Assembly: GCA_017614995.1 (NCBI GenBank)
Contig: JAGAAX010000052.1
Coordinates: 62,001-126,000 of the forward strand
Source of the DNA: Spirochaetaceae bacterium
Lineage (GTDB): Bacteria; Spirochaetota; Spirochaetia; Treponematales; Treponemataceae
Reading direction: 5' to 3'
DNA length: 64,000 bases
Both the position numbers and the translations under genes were made by a program. Shown here piece by piece: positions 34,858-44,103 of the stretch. The notes below the pieces were generated by a model. The model saw nothing but the letters and a program-made list of their open reading frames with translations, made no database searches and was not told the origin of the DNA. Positions within the stretch are counted from its first letter, which is position 1, and every line of letters begins with the position of its first letter.

Positions 34858-36249
34858 ATGACTGTGAAAAAACTTATTTTGGCTTTGTTTATCGTCCTTT
34901 GTACATTGTCAGTTTTATTTGCAGATTCTCCGGCAGAGAATTCTGAAAATACAGAAGAAAAAACACAGTTTGAAGAAAGACGCGAAAAAATATCCTATGG
35001 TCTTGATTCTGAAATCGAGGAATTGATTACAGAAATTGTAAAAGACGAAGACTTTGAATACGGAGACGATCTTTTTGCGTTATTTGATTCTACGCGCAAT
35101 CAGAAGCTTAAAACAAAAATATTCGACTATTATATTGCGGCAAGAGACTTTCATCTTACAGGTTTTGCCCTTGAAGTATTGAATGACCCTATGGATCAAA
35201 AAAGATCCATCGTGAACAAAGTCTTTGAATATGTGTCTGAACTTGAAATAAGAGAAGCCAAAGATGCTGTTATGAAGCTTCTTTTTGAAGAAGACGGAAC
35301 TTATGTTGAGGCAGCCGCCAAAACAATTGGAAAAATCGGCGCACAGGAAGATACAGAAAAATTAGCCGAGATGCTTGATTCGGCAGTTTCTGAAAATGTC
35401 CGGCTGCTTTTAATTTCCGCGCTCGGCGATTTGAATGCAGCAAAATCAGTTGATACAATAATGGCTCTTGCAAAAGACACGTCTGAATCTACTTCTGTGC
35501 GCATGGCTGCGGCAGAAGCTTTGGGCGGCATTGACAGCCCTGAAACAACAGACGCTCTTGTTTCAATTTACGAGGACACTGACTCAAATGTAAGGGTTTC
35601 TGTAATAAAAGCACTTGCCAAGAAAAACAACGAGAATTCCAAGAAAATAATAATTACTGCCGTAAAAGACAGTTTCTATAAGGTACGCCTTGCAGCTTTG
35701 CAGGCTATTATCGACCAGAATATTGAAGACGCTTCAAGCGTTGTGCTTTACCGCGCAAAAAATGACGCAGAAAATGTTGTTAAGCACAAGGCTTATGAAA
35801 CCCTTAGCGCGACACATTCCGCAGAAGGCATTTGGTATCTCTTGAATGTTATAGAAGACAAAAAGAAAAGCGAGACAGACAGGGCAAAGGCTGCTGCTGT
35901 GCTTTTGAAGTACAATTTTGAAACTTCAATTGAGCCTGTTAAATCTGTCGCGAGAGAAACACTTGACGACAAGCGCCTTATAAAGCTCCGCTACGCAATC
36001 GGCAAAGAACTTGCAAGGTACACAAGCCCTGCCATTGAGGACATCTGCGCCGCTTATCTTATAAATGACGATGTTGCCACAAAAGGCACCGCCCTTGACA
36101 TGTTTGAAAAGAACAATTTTGAGTCGCTTCGTCCGCTTGTTGAGGTAATGAGCGTTGACGCAAAAGAAGGCACAAATATGAGAAAAGCCAAAAATGTTCT
36201 TGACCGCATTGAAAGAAACGGTACGCCTTTGACAAAATCTTCAAACTGA
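34858..36249 (+). CDS. Exported HEAT-repeat protein
   Basis: A signal peptide (KKLILALFIVLCTLSVLFA) precedes an acidic segment and then repeating two-helix units of about 30 residues, for example VKDSFYKVRLAALQAIIDQ and ...ESTSVRMAAAEALGGIDSPE. This is a HEAT/PBS-lyase-type solenoid, expected to act as an envelope scaffold or binding surface. GGAAGGA precedes the ATG. Similar proteins are common in treponemes; no enzymatic motif is seen. Confidence 0.82.
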   Translation: MTVKKLILALFIVLCTLSVLFADSPAENSENTEEKTQFEERREKISYGLDSEIEELITEIVKDEDFEYGDDLFALFDSTRNQKLKTKIFDYYIAARDFHLTGFALEVLNDPMDQKRSIVNKVFEYVSELEIREAKDAVMKLLFEEDGTYVEAAAKTIGKIGAQEDTEKLAEMLDSAVSENVRLLLISALGDLNAAKSVDTIMALAKDTSESTSVRMAAAEALGGIDSPETTDALVSIYEDTDSNVRVSVIKALAKKNNENSKKIIITAVKDSFYKVRLAALQAIIDQNIEDASSVVLYRAKNDAENVVKHKAYETLSATHSAEGIWYLLNVIEDKKKSETDRAKAAAVLLKYNFETSIEPVKSVARETLDDKRLIKLRYAIGKELARYTSPAIEDICAAYLINDDVATKGTALDMFEKNNFESLRPLVEVMSVDAKEGTNMRKAKNVLDRIERNGTPLTKSSN

Positions 36250-36263
36250 CGGCGGCTTTATAG

Positions 36264-37667
36264 ATGTTACGCATTGGCTTTTTGATTCATTTGATCGACG
36301 CAGGCTACAGCAAGGAAATGTTGGACGGCATTTCTATGTACTGTCAGGAAAAGGGCATTCAGCTTGTAGTTTTTCCGGCACATACACTTGACTGGCCTTT
36401 CGGAAAATACGGCTACCAGGACACTGTGCTTTTTGAGTTTATCAAAAGCAACAGACTCGACGGTCTTATTATTGAAGCCGGAACACAGTGCTCGTTTTGT
36501 GGCAAAGAACAGTTTGAAAAAGCTTTTATAAATGTAATGAGACCGCTTCCAATGGTAACATTTGCCGTTGGTTTTGACGGAATTCCGCTGGTGCAGGGCG
36601 ACAACGGCCACGGGCTTGAAGCTTTAGTCGAGCACCTTATTTCGGTTCATTCATGCAAGAAGTTTATGCTTGTAACTGGCCCGACTGAAAACCCAGATTC
36701 AATTATCAGAGAAAATTCTGTAAAAAGCGTATTGAAAAGCCATAATATTGAGCTTGAGCCTGATTCAATAATAAGGGGAAATTTTTTCGGGCAGTCGACG
36801 GTTTCTCTTTTAAAAGCTTATCTTGATGAGCATAAAAAACTGGATTTTGACGCAATTGTCTGCTTCAACGATATTATGGCCTTATCGATAATTCATTTTC
36901 TTAATGAGCAGGGCATCCGCGTGCCGGATGATATTATCGTTACAGGCTTTGACGATTCGTTTGTTTCGTCTTTTGATCTGCCGACGCTGACAACCGTAAA
37001 GACGTCGCTTGCACCGCAGGGCTATGCAACCGCAAAAAAGCTGCATGAGCTTATTAAAAACGGAAAAACAGAACCTTATGAAGATTATTCAACCGTTGCG
37101 CTGTACAGGCAGTCCTGCGGGTGCATAAAAGATGACGATTTTTCTTTTAATGCCTATGACGAGCAGATGAGAAAAATCTCATGGGGAAAAGAGTTTAAGC
37201 GTCTTAGAGAGCGCCGCGGCCTTTTTCTGGAAGGTGATTTTGCCCGGATTAGAGATATTGTAAGTGTGCTGCTCACTGTAAAAGATTATTCTGATTTTAT
37301 GAATGCTCTTAAAATGGCTTTTACTGCATTGGAAATAAACAAAGCCGCTGTTGTATTGTACGAAAAGAAAACAGAGCATTTAAAAAATGCAGAATTTACT
37401 GTTCCAGAAAAAGCAAAGCTGATTTATGCCTTTGATGCAGATACAGGTTTCAAAATTACAGAAGCTGTTCCTTTCAGCACAAAAGAAGGCTTTCTGCCGT
37501 TTAATAATTTTGATAATGCTGTGTCGGCTTTTATGCTTAAGCCGCTGTTTTTCTGTGAAAATCAGCTCGGCTATATCTTTTTTAACACAGGCAGTTTTTC
37601 AGGTTCTGTATATGATCTTGTCTGTATGCAGATAAGCAATGCCGTTATTTCGTTGAAACTGAACTGA
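36264..37667 (+). CDS. LacI-type sugar-sensor protein without a DNA-binding domain, with a C-terminal GAF-like region
   Basis: The first 275 residues match the effector-binding core of LacI/GalR regulators: FDAIVCFNDIMALSIIHFL, GIRVPDDIIVTGFDDS and LTTVKTSLAPQGYATAKKL. The protein begins directly with the first strand (MLRIGFLIHL), so the usual N-terminal helix-turn-helix is missing. A cysteine pair SCGC near residue 283 is followed by about 180 residues with a helical stretch and a GAF-like fold. There is no signal peptide, and no kinase or GGDEF output domain. It may pass a cytoplasmic sugar signal by protein contact. Confidence 0.7.
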   Translation: MLRIGFLIHLIDAGYSKEMLDGISMYCQEKGIQLVVFPAHTLDWPFGKYGYQDTVLFEFIKSNRLDGLIIEAGTQCSFCGKEQFEKAFINVMRPLPMVTFAVGFDGIPLVQGDNGHGLEALVEHLISVHSCKKFMLVTGPTENPDSIIRENSVKSVLKSHNIELEPDSIIRGNFFGQSTVSLLKAYLDEHKKLDFDAIVCFNDIMALSIIHFLNEQGIRVPDDIIVTGFDDSFVSSFDLPTLTTVKTSLAPQGYATAKKLHELIKNGKTEPYEDYSTVALYRQSCGCIKDDDFSFNAYDEQMRKISWGKEFKRLRERRGLFLEGDFARIRDIVSVLLTVKDYSDFMNALKMAFTALEINKAAVVLYEKKTEHLKNAEFTVPEKAKLIYAFDADTGFKITEAVPFSTKEGFLPFNNFDNAVSAFMLKPLFFCENQLGYIFFNTGSFSGSVYDLVCMQISNAVISLKLN

Positions 37668-37683
37668 AACAATGCTAATTAAT

Positions 37684-37730
37684 AAAAAAAGCCGGCGATG
37701 AAGTTTAAGCTTCGTTGACCGGCTTTTTTA
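37684..37730. terminator. Bidirectional terminator between convergent genes
   Basis: A run of A and GCCGG (37684-37695) pairs with CCGGC and a T run (37719-37729); an inner GAAG/CTTC pair extends the stem. It serves both the sensor gene on the plus strand and the GreA gene on the minus strand. Confidence 0.9.
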
Positions 37731-37748
37731 TTCAGTTTCTTGCTGAAA

Positions 37749-40448
37749 TTAGATGTCTGCTGCTTTAATTGATTCAACTACATAGTGATAGTTCTGTTCG
37801 TTGACTTCAATGTTAAGCTCTTCTCCGTCTTTTGCGTTGAGGATTTTTTCACCCAACGGAGAAAGATAAGAAATAATGCCGTTGTTCGGGTCTGATTCAA
37901 ACGGACCTAAGATTGTATAAGTTTCTTTTTCTTTTGAATCTTTGTTCAACAGGCATACAGTTGTACCAAAAGATACTCTGGCAGTTGTAATTGTTGTCGG
38001 GTCGAAAACAATTGCTTTATCAAGGTCAGCCTGCAGTCTGCTGATCTGTGCATTAAGAATTCTCTGCTTGTCTCTAGCTGCCTTGTATTCAGCATTTTCT
38101 TTCAAGTCGCCTTTTTCGCGGGCTTCATCAATTTCCTTGGCGTTTGCAGGAAGCTGAACTTTGATAAGGTCATCAAGCAATGCTCTGTTCTTTTCGAGCA
38201 TTTTCATTGTTGTGTAGATGCCTTTCTTTGCAGTTACCTTTTCTTCTGTGCCATAGAACTTGAAGTCTTTGTGTTTGTTAAGAATCTTGTTGCGCATATT
38301 CTGCTTGATTGTCGGATCAAGGTCTTTGATGTCGTCAACAAGTGTGTAAAGGCGTGTAACTGTATCAATGTCGTTTGAAAGCATGTAATCAATAAGCGTG
38401 TTGTTCTTGAAAAGAAGCTGCTGAATATTCTTGTTAATCTTTCTGTTTTCAGTTGTTTCACGGTGATTTTCGATTTCACGGTATGTCAAATCGAGAATGT
38501 GAATAAGAGTAATCAACTGCTTTTCATAAGGAATTTCAGCTTCTTTGAACCATTCTTCATCCTGAGATTCTTTGAAGAAGAAGATAACAGCTTCGCGGTA
38601 ATCGCGGTAGTTTTCAAAGCAGTTCTGAACGAATTTCTTAACCTTTTCTTTGTTGCCGCTGATAATGAGCGCATCAAGAATGTCCTGTGAAAGAACTGTC
38701 GGGAACAATTTGATGTAAATATCCGCCCAGTCTGGAAGAAGCTCTTTGATGCAGTTGAGGAAGTCTCTTTTCAAAGATGTGTTCTTTGTATCTTTAAGCT
38801 CTTCATAAATAACGCGCGGGTCTTCGATTTCTGCGAACAAATCTGCAAAAGAGAACTGAAGGTTCGGGTTAAGATGCGGATTTTCTGCTGAAATGCGTCT
38901 TGCAACAAGATAAGAGGCAATAATCTGCTCGTTTACCTGGCTGAACGACTTGAGATAGCCTACAAAATATTCGAACATTTCTGCAAACTGTTCAGATGTC
39001 TTGTCTGTCTCATCGTCGTTTGCAAATTTCATAAGAATATCGATGCGCGAGAAGAAATTCTTCTGAGCCTTAAACTCGTTTTCAAGCTTTTCTTCCTGTG
39101 TGATTGCGTGGTCGCGTACTGTGTAAAGCGAAATGTCGTTGATGTCTACGCCGAAAGTCGGGTCTTCGTCAAGAATTTTTCTTGCCTGTGTGCTCCAGCT
39201 TGTCCATTCACTTGGTGAAAGAATGCTCGGCACAAGCTCTGATTTAATACGCTTGATGTCGCATTTGTTGTTAAAGCTCTTGATGATAATCTTAAGAATT
39301 TTTGCCTTGTTTTCTTTAACGTCTTTGGCAAGTGCTTCTTTTGACTGTGTCGCCTTAAGAACCCAGATATGGTCTTTAACAAGCGGCTGTAATGCGCTTA
39401 CTGCCATCTTGAGAGACATTTTCTTGATGCCATAAGTTTTGCCAAAGTTGATTGTGATTTCATCGCTGTCAACTTTGCGGATAATACCAACGCCCCATGA
39501 GCGGTGGAAAACGAAATTGTGTGCATCAAAAGAAATGTGCTTTTCAAAGTCTGAAATTGCCTCAAATACGTTGCGCCAGTGCTGGCTCAAGTTTGAAACT
39601 TTAATGTAGTTTTCAAGCTGGCTGTGACCTTCGTATTTTCCGCGGTAGCATTCAATGATTTCTTTGCGTGCCCACTGGTCTTTGTCATCATAAGAGAGAA
39701 TAGTCTTAAGAATGTCTATTGCTGTGTCCCATTTCTGGTTGTCATGGTAATAGTTGTAAAGTTCATGAAGGAGAAGGGCTGCCTTGTCTTTGCTTATAGA
39801 TTTTGCAACTTCTTTCTGAACAAGGTTGAAGAAGTAAATTTCTTCTGGAATCAAAGAAACAAGCTTTGTCCAGATTTCTTTGATTTGGTTTCCGAGATTT
39901 TTGTTTACAAAGCGGAGAAGTGCCTTTTTGTAGTATTCAACTGCTGTCTCAAGGTCGCCGTCCTGCTCGTATTTTTCTGCGAGCGCCTTGGCAAGATCTG
40001 CTTCGTAGCGGTCTAATTTTACAATTCTGGAATAAATATCCCAGAGTTTTTCGTTATTCTCTTCTTTGTAACATTCTGCAAGTTTGCGGAGCGCAAATTT
40101 GTTGTTTTCATCTTCTGCAAGAATAGAATCACAGAGATAAGTAACGATATTGGTTTTATGGTTATCAACGAAAATATTAACAAGTGTAGTAAGAGCTGAT
40201 TCATCAAGATCTTTCTTTTTGAGAGAAAGCATACCTGAAAGATATAAAGCAATGATACTATTTTTTGAATGTGAAAGATGATCGTCACAAATTCCTTTAA
40301 CTTCATCGATACAATTTTGTTTTTTAGCTTCCTCTACTTTGGCTGCAAGTTCAAGAAAGTTGTTTTTTGAATAATTGCTGATGGCAGCACGTGTCCATTG
40401 TTCTTCATTCAGCATATCCTGAACCGATTTCAACAGTTCTTCAGACAT
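37749..40448 (-). CDS. greA: Very long GreA-type transcription factor: helical repeats, Tudor-like domain and GreA
   Basis: The last 160 residues (about 740-899) are a full GreA: a coiled coil with the acidic tip GDLKENAEYKAARD, which reaches the polymerase active site to trigger transcript cleavage, and the C-terminal FKBP-like fold (VSFGTTVCLL ... GIISYLSPLGEKIL). The first 700 residues are TPR-like helical repeats (ETAVEYYKKALLRFV) and near residue 314 contain HRSWGVGIIRKVDSDEITIN, which resembles the CarD/PcrA Tudor module that binds RNA polymerase. Ordinary GreA is about 160 aa. AGGAG precedes the start. A long GreA of this kind is, from general knowledge, typical of treponemes. Confidence 0.88.
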   Translation of the reverse strand: MSEELLKSVQDMLNEEQWTRAAISNYSKNNFLELAAKVEEAKKQNCIDEVKGICDDHLSHSKNSIIALYLSGMLSLKKKDLDESALTTLVNIFVDNHKTNIVTYLCDSILAEDENNKFALRKLAECYKEENNEKLWDIYSRIVKLDRYEADLAKALAEKYEQDGDLETAVEYYKKALLRFVNKNLGNQIKEIWTKLVSLIPEEIYFFNLVQKEVAKSISKDKAALLLHELYNYYHDNQKWDTAIDILKTILSYDDKDQWARKEIIECYRGKYEGHSQLENYIKVSNLSQHWRNVFEAISDFEKHISFDAHNFVFHRSWGVGIIRKVDSDEITINFGKTYGIKKMSLKMAVSALQPLVKDHIWVLKATQSKEALAKDVKENKAKILKIIIKSFNNKCDIKRIKSELVPSILSPSEWTSWSTQARKILDEDPTFGVDINDISLYTVRDHAITQEEKLENEFKAQKNFFSRIDILMKFANDDETDKTSEQFAEMFEYFVGYLKSFSQVNEQIIASYLVARRISAENPHLNPNLQFSFADLFAEIEDPRVIYEELKDTKNTSLKRDFLNCIKELLPDWADIYIKLFPTVLSQDILDALIISGNKEKVKKFVQNCFENYRDYREAVIFFFKESQDEEWFKEAEIPYEKQLITLIHILDLTYREIENHRETTENRKINKNIQQLLFKNNTLIDYMLSNDIDTVTRLYTLVDDIKDLDPTIKQNMRNKILNKHKDFKFYGTEEKVTAKKGIYTTMKMLEKNRALLDDLIKVQLPANAKEIDEAREKGDLKENAEYKAARDKQRILNAQISRLQADLDKAIVFDPTTITTARVSFGTTVCLLNKDSKEKETYTILGPFESDPNNGIISYLSPLGEKILNAKDGEELNIEVNEQNYHYVVESIKAADI

Positions 40449-40492
40449 AAGTACACTCCTAATATGTTTTGCAGCAAAAGCTGCGGGAAAAT

Positions 40493-41428
40493 TTATTTTA
40501 AATATTCATCATAAATATTCTGGTCTAAAAATCTTATCTTAAGCAGAACTTCCTGTATGTGAGAACGTGCCTCATTTGTCATTACATAGTGGTCAATAAG
40601 CCAGAAGTAATGGTTTATAAGGCGCGGTACAATCAAAGCGCGGTCGTTTCCCTGCTCTTTAAGATTATTTTCAAGCGCATATATATTCTGTTTCAGTTTT
40701 CCAATTTCAATAGCACGAAGCTCGCGTTTTACAGAAAAAACACCGTAAAGCACGCCGTAAACAGGAATCCATTCCTGAAGAACCGCGCCGCTGTAGCCAA
40801 GCTGTTCTGTCTGCTTAATCAAATAGCAGATTAATTCAGAGTCAAGAAGGCTTAAATCAACTTTCTGCGGGTCTATAAAAAAAGCTTCTCTGAAAAGAAC
40901 TTTGGCGGTTCTTTCTTCGCCGCACAATGCGTAGCAGTCTGCCATTTCTGACAGAATTGTTGCAGAATCTGATACCATAGAATTAGCTTTGTCCAAATAT
41001 TTCAAAGCTGTTTCATAGTCACCAAGTTTTTTGTGGCACATGCCTGCTTTGCGGTACAAGTCAGGCATAGGCTGAACTTTTCCGCTGTTGTTAATCATGG
41101 AATCATAGCATTCAAGTGCCAGTGCAAAAATGCCCTGTCTTATAGCATAAATACTTCTTTCAAAATACAGACCGTCTTTGCCCATTGTCTGGGTAAAGTC
41201 TTTCCAGTGAGAGACAATACTTTCTCCCTGTTCATAGGGTGAAGTAAGGTTCTGAACACGTGCAAGTTTCTGATTCCAGTAGTTTATGCCTTTTAAAGTA
41301 TACAGAATCTCAATGTTCTCAAGGTCGTCTGTAAGAGCTTCGCTTAAGATTTCGCTTGCTTTTGCCAATTGACCTTTTTTGAGTAATTCGTATGCCTTTG
41401 CCAGTTCATTTTCAGCCTGCGTATTCAT
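40493..41428 (-). CDS. TPR-repeat protein next to greA
   Basis: A 311-residue soluble protein with tetratricopeptide units (ENELAKAYELLKKGQLAKASEI, LYRKAGMCHKKLGDYETALKYL, ILSEMADCYALCGEERTAKV). The second half is helical without repeats. No signal peptide or catalytic motif is visible. It shares the strand with the GreA fusion, 44 bases upstream of it, so the two are probably co-transcribed and may act together. Confidence 0.75.
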   Translation of the reverse strand: MNTQAENELAKAYELLKKGQLAKASEILSEALTDDLENIEILYTLKGINYWNQKLARVQNLTSPYEQGESIVSHWKDFTQTMGKDGLYFERSIYAIRQGIFALALECYDSMINNSGKVQPMPDLYRKAGMCHKKLGDYETALKYLDKANSMVSDSATILSEMADCYALCGEERTAKVLFREAFFIDPQKVDLSLLDSELICYLIKQTEQLGYSGAVLQEWIPVYGVLYGVFSVKRELRAIEIGKLKQNIYALENNLKEQGNDRALIVPRLINHYFWLIDHYVMTNEARSHIQEVLLKIRFLDQNIYDEYLK

Positions 41429-41440
41429 AATGCACTTTCT

Positions 41441-41468
41441 ATTATACTGAATTGCGTTCTTTAGTCAA
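41441..41468 (-). promoter_or_regulatory. Promoter of the TPR-greA unit with a very short leader
   Basis: On the minus strand TTGACT (41468-41463) is followed after 16 bases by TATAAT (41446-41441). The ATG at 41428 is 12 bases beyond the -10 box, leaving a leader of about six bases and no Shine-Dalgarno sequence. Confidence 0.6.
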
Positions 41469-41547
41469 TTGATACAGAAGTTTTTTTGAAAATGGGGCAA
41501 AATTTATAATATGTTTTATATGATTAGTCAAGATATAATTTTCTCTA

Positions 41548-41576
41548 TTTACATACTTAAACGATTCGAGTAATAT
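41548..41576 (+). promoter_or_regulatory. Promoter of rpe, predicting a leaderless mRNA
   Basis: TTTACA at 41548-41553, 17 bases, TAATAT at 41571-41576. The ATG at 41585 lies eight bases after the -10 box, so transcription would start within two or three bases of it. No ribosome-binding site is present (the preceding bases are AT-only apart from two G). Confidence 0.55.
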
Positions 41577-41584
41577 AGTAATAA

Positions 41585-42217
41585 ATGAGTAAATTTATTC
41601 TTTCGCCATCAATATTGGCTGCTGATTTTACAAAATTAGGCGAATCATTACGCTATATTGAATCTAAAAAAGCTTCTTGGGTTCACATTGATGTTATGGA
41701 CGGCTCTTTTGTACCGAACATTACATTCGGTCAGCCCGTTATCTCTGCTTTACGCAAAACAAGCAGTCTCCAGTTTGATGTTCATCTGATGATAGAAAAT
41801 CCTCATCTTCATATAGAAAGCTTTGCCGAGGCCGGTGCCGACTGGATTACGTTCCATTACGAAGCTGCTGTGCATCATCATAGAATTATTCAGCAGATTC
41901 ATGCGCTTGGCAAAAAGGCGGGCATAAGCATTGTGCCGTCAACGCCGGTTTCAGTTTTGGAAGATATTCTGCCGTTTGTTGATTTGGTGCTTGTAATGTC
42001 TGTAAACCCGGGTTTCGGCGGTCAGACATTGATTCCGCGCTGTGTAGAAAAAATTGCACAGCTTAACGAGCTCCGTATGAAAAACGGCTACGGTTTCCGT
42101 CTTTCTGTTGACGGCGGAATAAATAACAAGACCATCGGCATGGCAGTTGATGCCGGTGCTGATGTAATTGTTTCGGGTTCTGCGTTTTTTTCCGGTACAC
42201 TTGATGTAAATAATTGA
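41585..42217 (+). CDS. rpe: Ribulose-phosphate 3-epimerase
   Basis: Interconverts ribulose 5-phosphate and xylulose 5-phosphate in the pentose phosphate pathway. TIM-barrel features are SPSILAADFTKLGESL, WVHIDVMDGSFVPNITFG, FDVHLMIENP, VMSVNPGFGGQ and LSVDGGINNKT, giving the metal-binding His and Asp residues. Length is 210 aa, slightly shorter than the usual 215-225. Confidence 0.95.
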   Translation: MSKFILSPSILAADFTKLGESLRYIESKKASWVHIDVMDGSFVPNITFGQPVISALRKTSSLQFDVHLMIENPHLHIESFAEAGADWITFHYEAAVHHHRIIQQIHALGKKAGISIVPSTPVSVLEDILPFVDLVLVMSVNPGFGGQTLIPRCVEKIAQLNELRMKNGYGFRLSVDGGINNKTIGMAVDAGADVIVSGSAFFSGTLDVNN

Positions 42218-42228
42218 AAGGGGAAGTT

Positions 42229-42930
42229 ATGAAGAAGTTATTGCTGTTGTTGTTTTGTGCTTTGTGTCTGTTTGGGGCGGTTAATGTTTCAGCCCAAGTT
42301 TCTGACGGGCTTCTGCCTGTGCTTGAAGCTTATTCACGCTCGGACTGGGCGCAGGTTTCTGCATTGTGCAAAAAGGGCATGGCAGACAGAACAATAAGCG
42401 AGTCTGACGGGCTTTACTGGCTTGTGCTTGCAGATATGTCAGCAGGCAATTATGCATCTGCCCTTAACGCGTCAACCGAATTCCTGTCGATGTTCGCCAA
42501 TGACAAGAATAAGCCTGAGATTATGTATCAGCGCGGACGGGCTTTGTATGAGCTTAACTATAAAGAAGATTCAATCAAACAGCTTTACGATTTTGTAAAG
42601 GCTTACCCGAATAACGATAAAGTCTCTTTCGGGCTTTTCTGGATTGCGGAATCATTGTTTGATTTTAAGAACTATGAGCGTGCGTCTTTGTTCTACAAAA
42701 TGGTTATAGACGATTATCCTTCAAGCCCTAAGCGTGAAGCTTCGGCTTACCGCCTTGAAATAATTGAACAGAGAAAGCGCGAGGAAGAACTGCTTCAGCT
42801 TCTTAAGGTTACTCACGAAGAGTCGCTTAAGGCTGCCGAGGAATACGAGAAAAAAGTGCGGCGTTATGAGCAGGCTATTCTTGCCTATCAGAAAAGAATT
42901 ATGGAATTAGAGGCTCAATTGAAGAAATAA
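42229..42930 (+). CDS. Exported TPR/YbgF-like protein with a C-terminal coiled coil
   Basis: Starting at ATG 42229 (GGGGAAG upstream) the protein has a signal peptide KKLLLLLFCALCLFGAVNVSA. Tetratricopeptide-like units follow (KPEIMYQRGRALYELNYKED, SFGLFWIAESLFDFKNYERA), similar to YbgF/CpoB or BamD solenoids. The last 55 residues, rich in Glu, Lys and Arg, form a coiled coil. Probably a periplasmic scaffold in envelope assembly; exact role unknown. Confidence 0.75.
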   Translation: MKKLLLLLFCALCLFGAVNVSAQVSDGLLPVLEAYSRSDWAQVSALCKKGMADRTISESDGLYWLVLADMSAGNYASALNASTEFLSMFANDKNKPEIMYQRGRALYELNYKEDSIKQLYDFVKAYPNNDKVSFGLFWIAESLFDFKNYERASLFYKMVIDDYPSSPKREASAYRLEIIEQRKREEELLQLLKVTHEESLKAAEEYEKKVRRYEQAILAYQKRIMELEAQLKK

Positions 42931-42993
42931 TAAAAAAATACATTTGCGTTTTTTGTGTTATAGTGTAATATGTTAGATGGAGTTTGAACCTAA

Positions 42994-44103
42994 ATGTCTG
43001 ATCAGGAATTAAAAAAGGCACAAGTTCTTTTTAAAAGACGAAAATTTTCCGCGGTTATTTCTATGCTCGAACCGAGAGTTATAGATTACCGCGATTCATT
43101 TGAGTTTTTCTATATATTGGGTGTCTCGTGTTTATATATGGGCGATACTGGTGCCGCAAAAGATTATCTTCACCGCTGTGAAACAATAGAAGGCACAAAT
43201 GTTTCTCTTATGATTGCACAGGCGGCAATGTATCTGCGCCGCGGCGACACAAATCAGGCTGTAGAAACATATCTTACAGTTCTTGATTATGAGCCAAGAA
43301 ACAAAATTGCAAGCCGCGCAATGACCTTTATACGTACAAAGGGCGATATTGCTACAATCTCGCAGTGGGTTTCAAGCGGAAAAATAAAACGGTTTTATCC
43401 TGATCCCGGCTTTTATTTTCCAATTGTACCGGTTGCTTCGGTTGCACTTCTGGCTCTTGTGGTATTCCTTTCAGTTCTGCTGATAAGGCATCTGCCAAAG
43501 AAGAGTTCTGTTCACCGGCAGGGCGATTACGGCAATCTTGAGCTTTCAAGCGACGAGAAACGCAATCCGGCTGATTTGCAGAGCGGTGTTGCCTACAACA
43601 CGATTCTGACTTCTGAGCAGATTACAGACGCCTACAACAAGGCAAAAGACTATTTCTTAGACCACCGCGACAATGAGGCACAGGTTGAGATAAACCGCAT
43701 TTTGAATTCAAACGCCAAGAACACAATCCGCGAGAAGGCCAGCACGCTGATGGAATATTTCGACGAGCCGACTTTTGACTCAGTTGCGAAAGACAGCAGA
43801 TTCAAGAATTTCACATTTGAAGAAGTAAAGGCTGACCCGTCGCTCTATCAGGACTGCTGGGTTATCTGGAGCGGCCGCGTGACAAATGTGCGCGCCGACG
43901 ATTCATTCTATGAGTGTGATCTGCTTGTCGGCTACGAGGACTGGAAACGTCTTGAAGGCGTTGTTTCGCTTTCTATGCAGCAGCCTGTTTCAATTGACGA
44001 GGAACGCCCTGTCAAGGTTCTTGCAAAAATCGAGATTCACGACAATAAGGTGCTGCTTACAGGCAAATCTTATACACAGTCAATATCCACTGCAAACAAA
44101 TAG
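42994..44103 (+). CDS. TPR membrane protein with a C-terminal OB-fold-like domain
   Basis: Residues 1-140 hold TPR units (LKKAQVLFKRRKFSAVISML, ...GDTNQAVETYLTVLDYEPRN). A single transmembrane helix lies near 150-170 (PIVPVASVALLALVVFLSVLL). The C-terminal 90 residues (LYQDCWVIWSGRVTNVRADD ... VKVLAKIEIHDNKVLLTGKS) look like a small beta barrel of OB type. Not recognised as a named family. Same strand as the upstream TPR gene, 63 bases away. Confidence 0.72.
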   Translation: MSDQELKKAQVLFKRRKFSAVISMLEPRVIDYRDSFEFFYILGVSCLYMGDTGAAKDYLHRCETIEGTNVSLMIAQAAMYLRRGDTNQAVETYLTVLDYEPRNKIASRAMTFIRTKGDIATISQWVSSGKIKRFYPDPGFYFPIVPVASVALLALVVFLSVLLIRHLPKKSSVHRQGDYGNLELSSDEKRNPADLQSGVAYNTILTSEQITDAYNKAKDYFLDHRDNEAQVEINRILNSNAKNTIREKASTLMEYFDEPTFDSVAKDSRFKNFTFEEVKADPSLYQDCWVIWSGRVTNVRADDSFYECDLLVGYEDWKRLEGVVSLSMQQPVSIDEERPVKVLAKIEIHDNKVLLTGKSYTQSISTANK

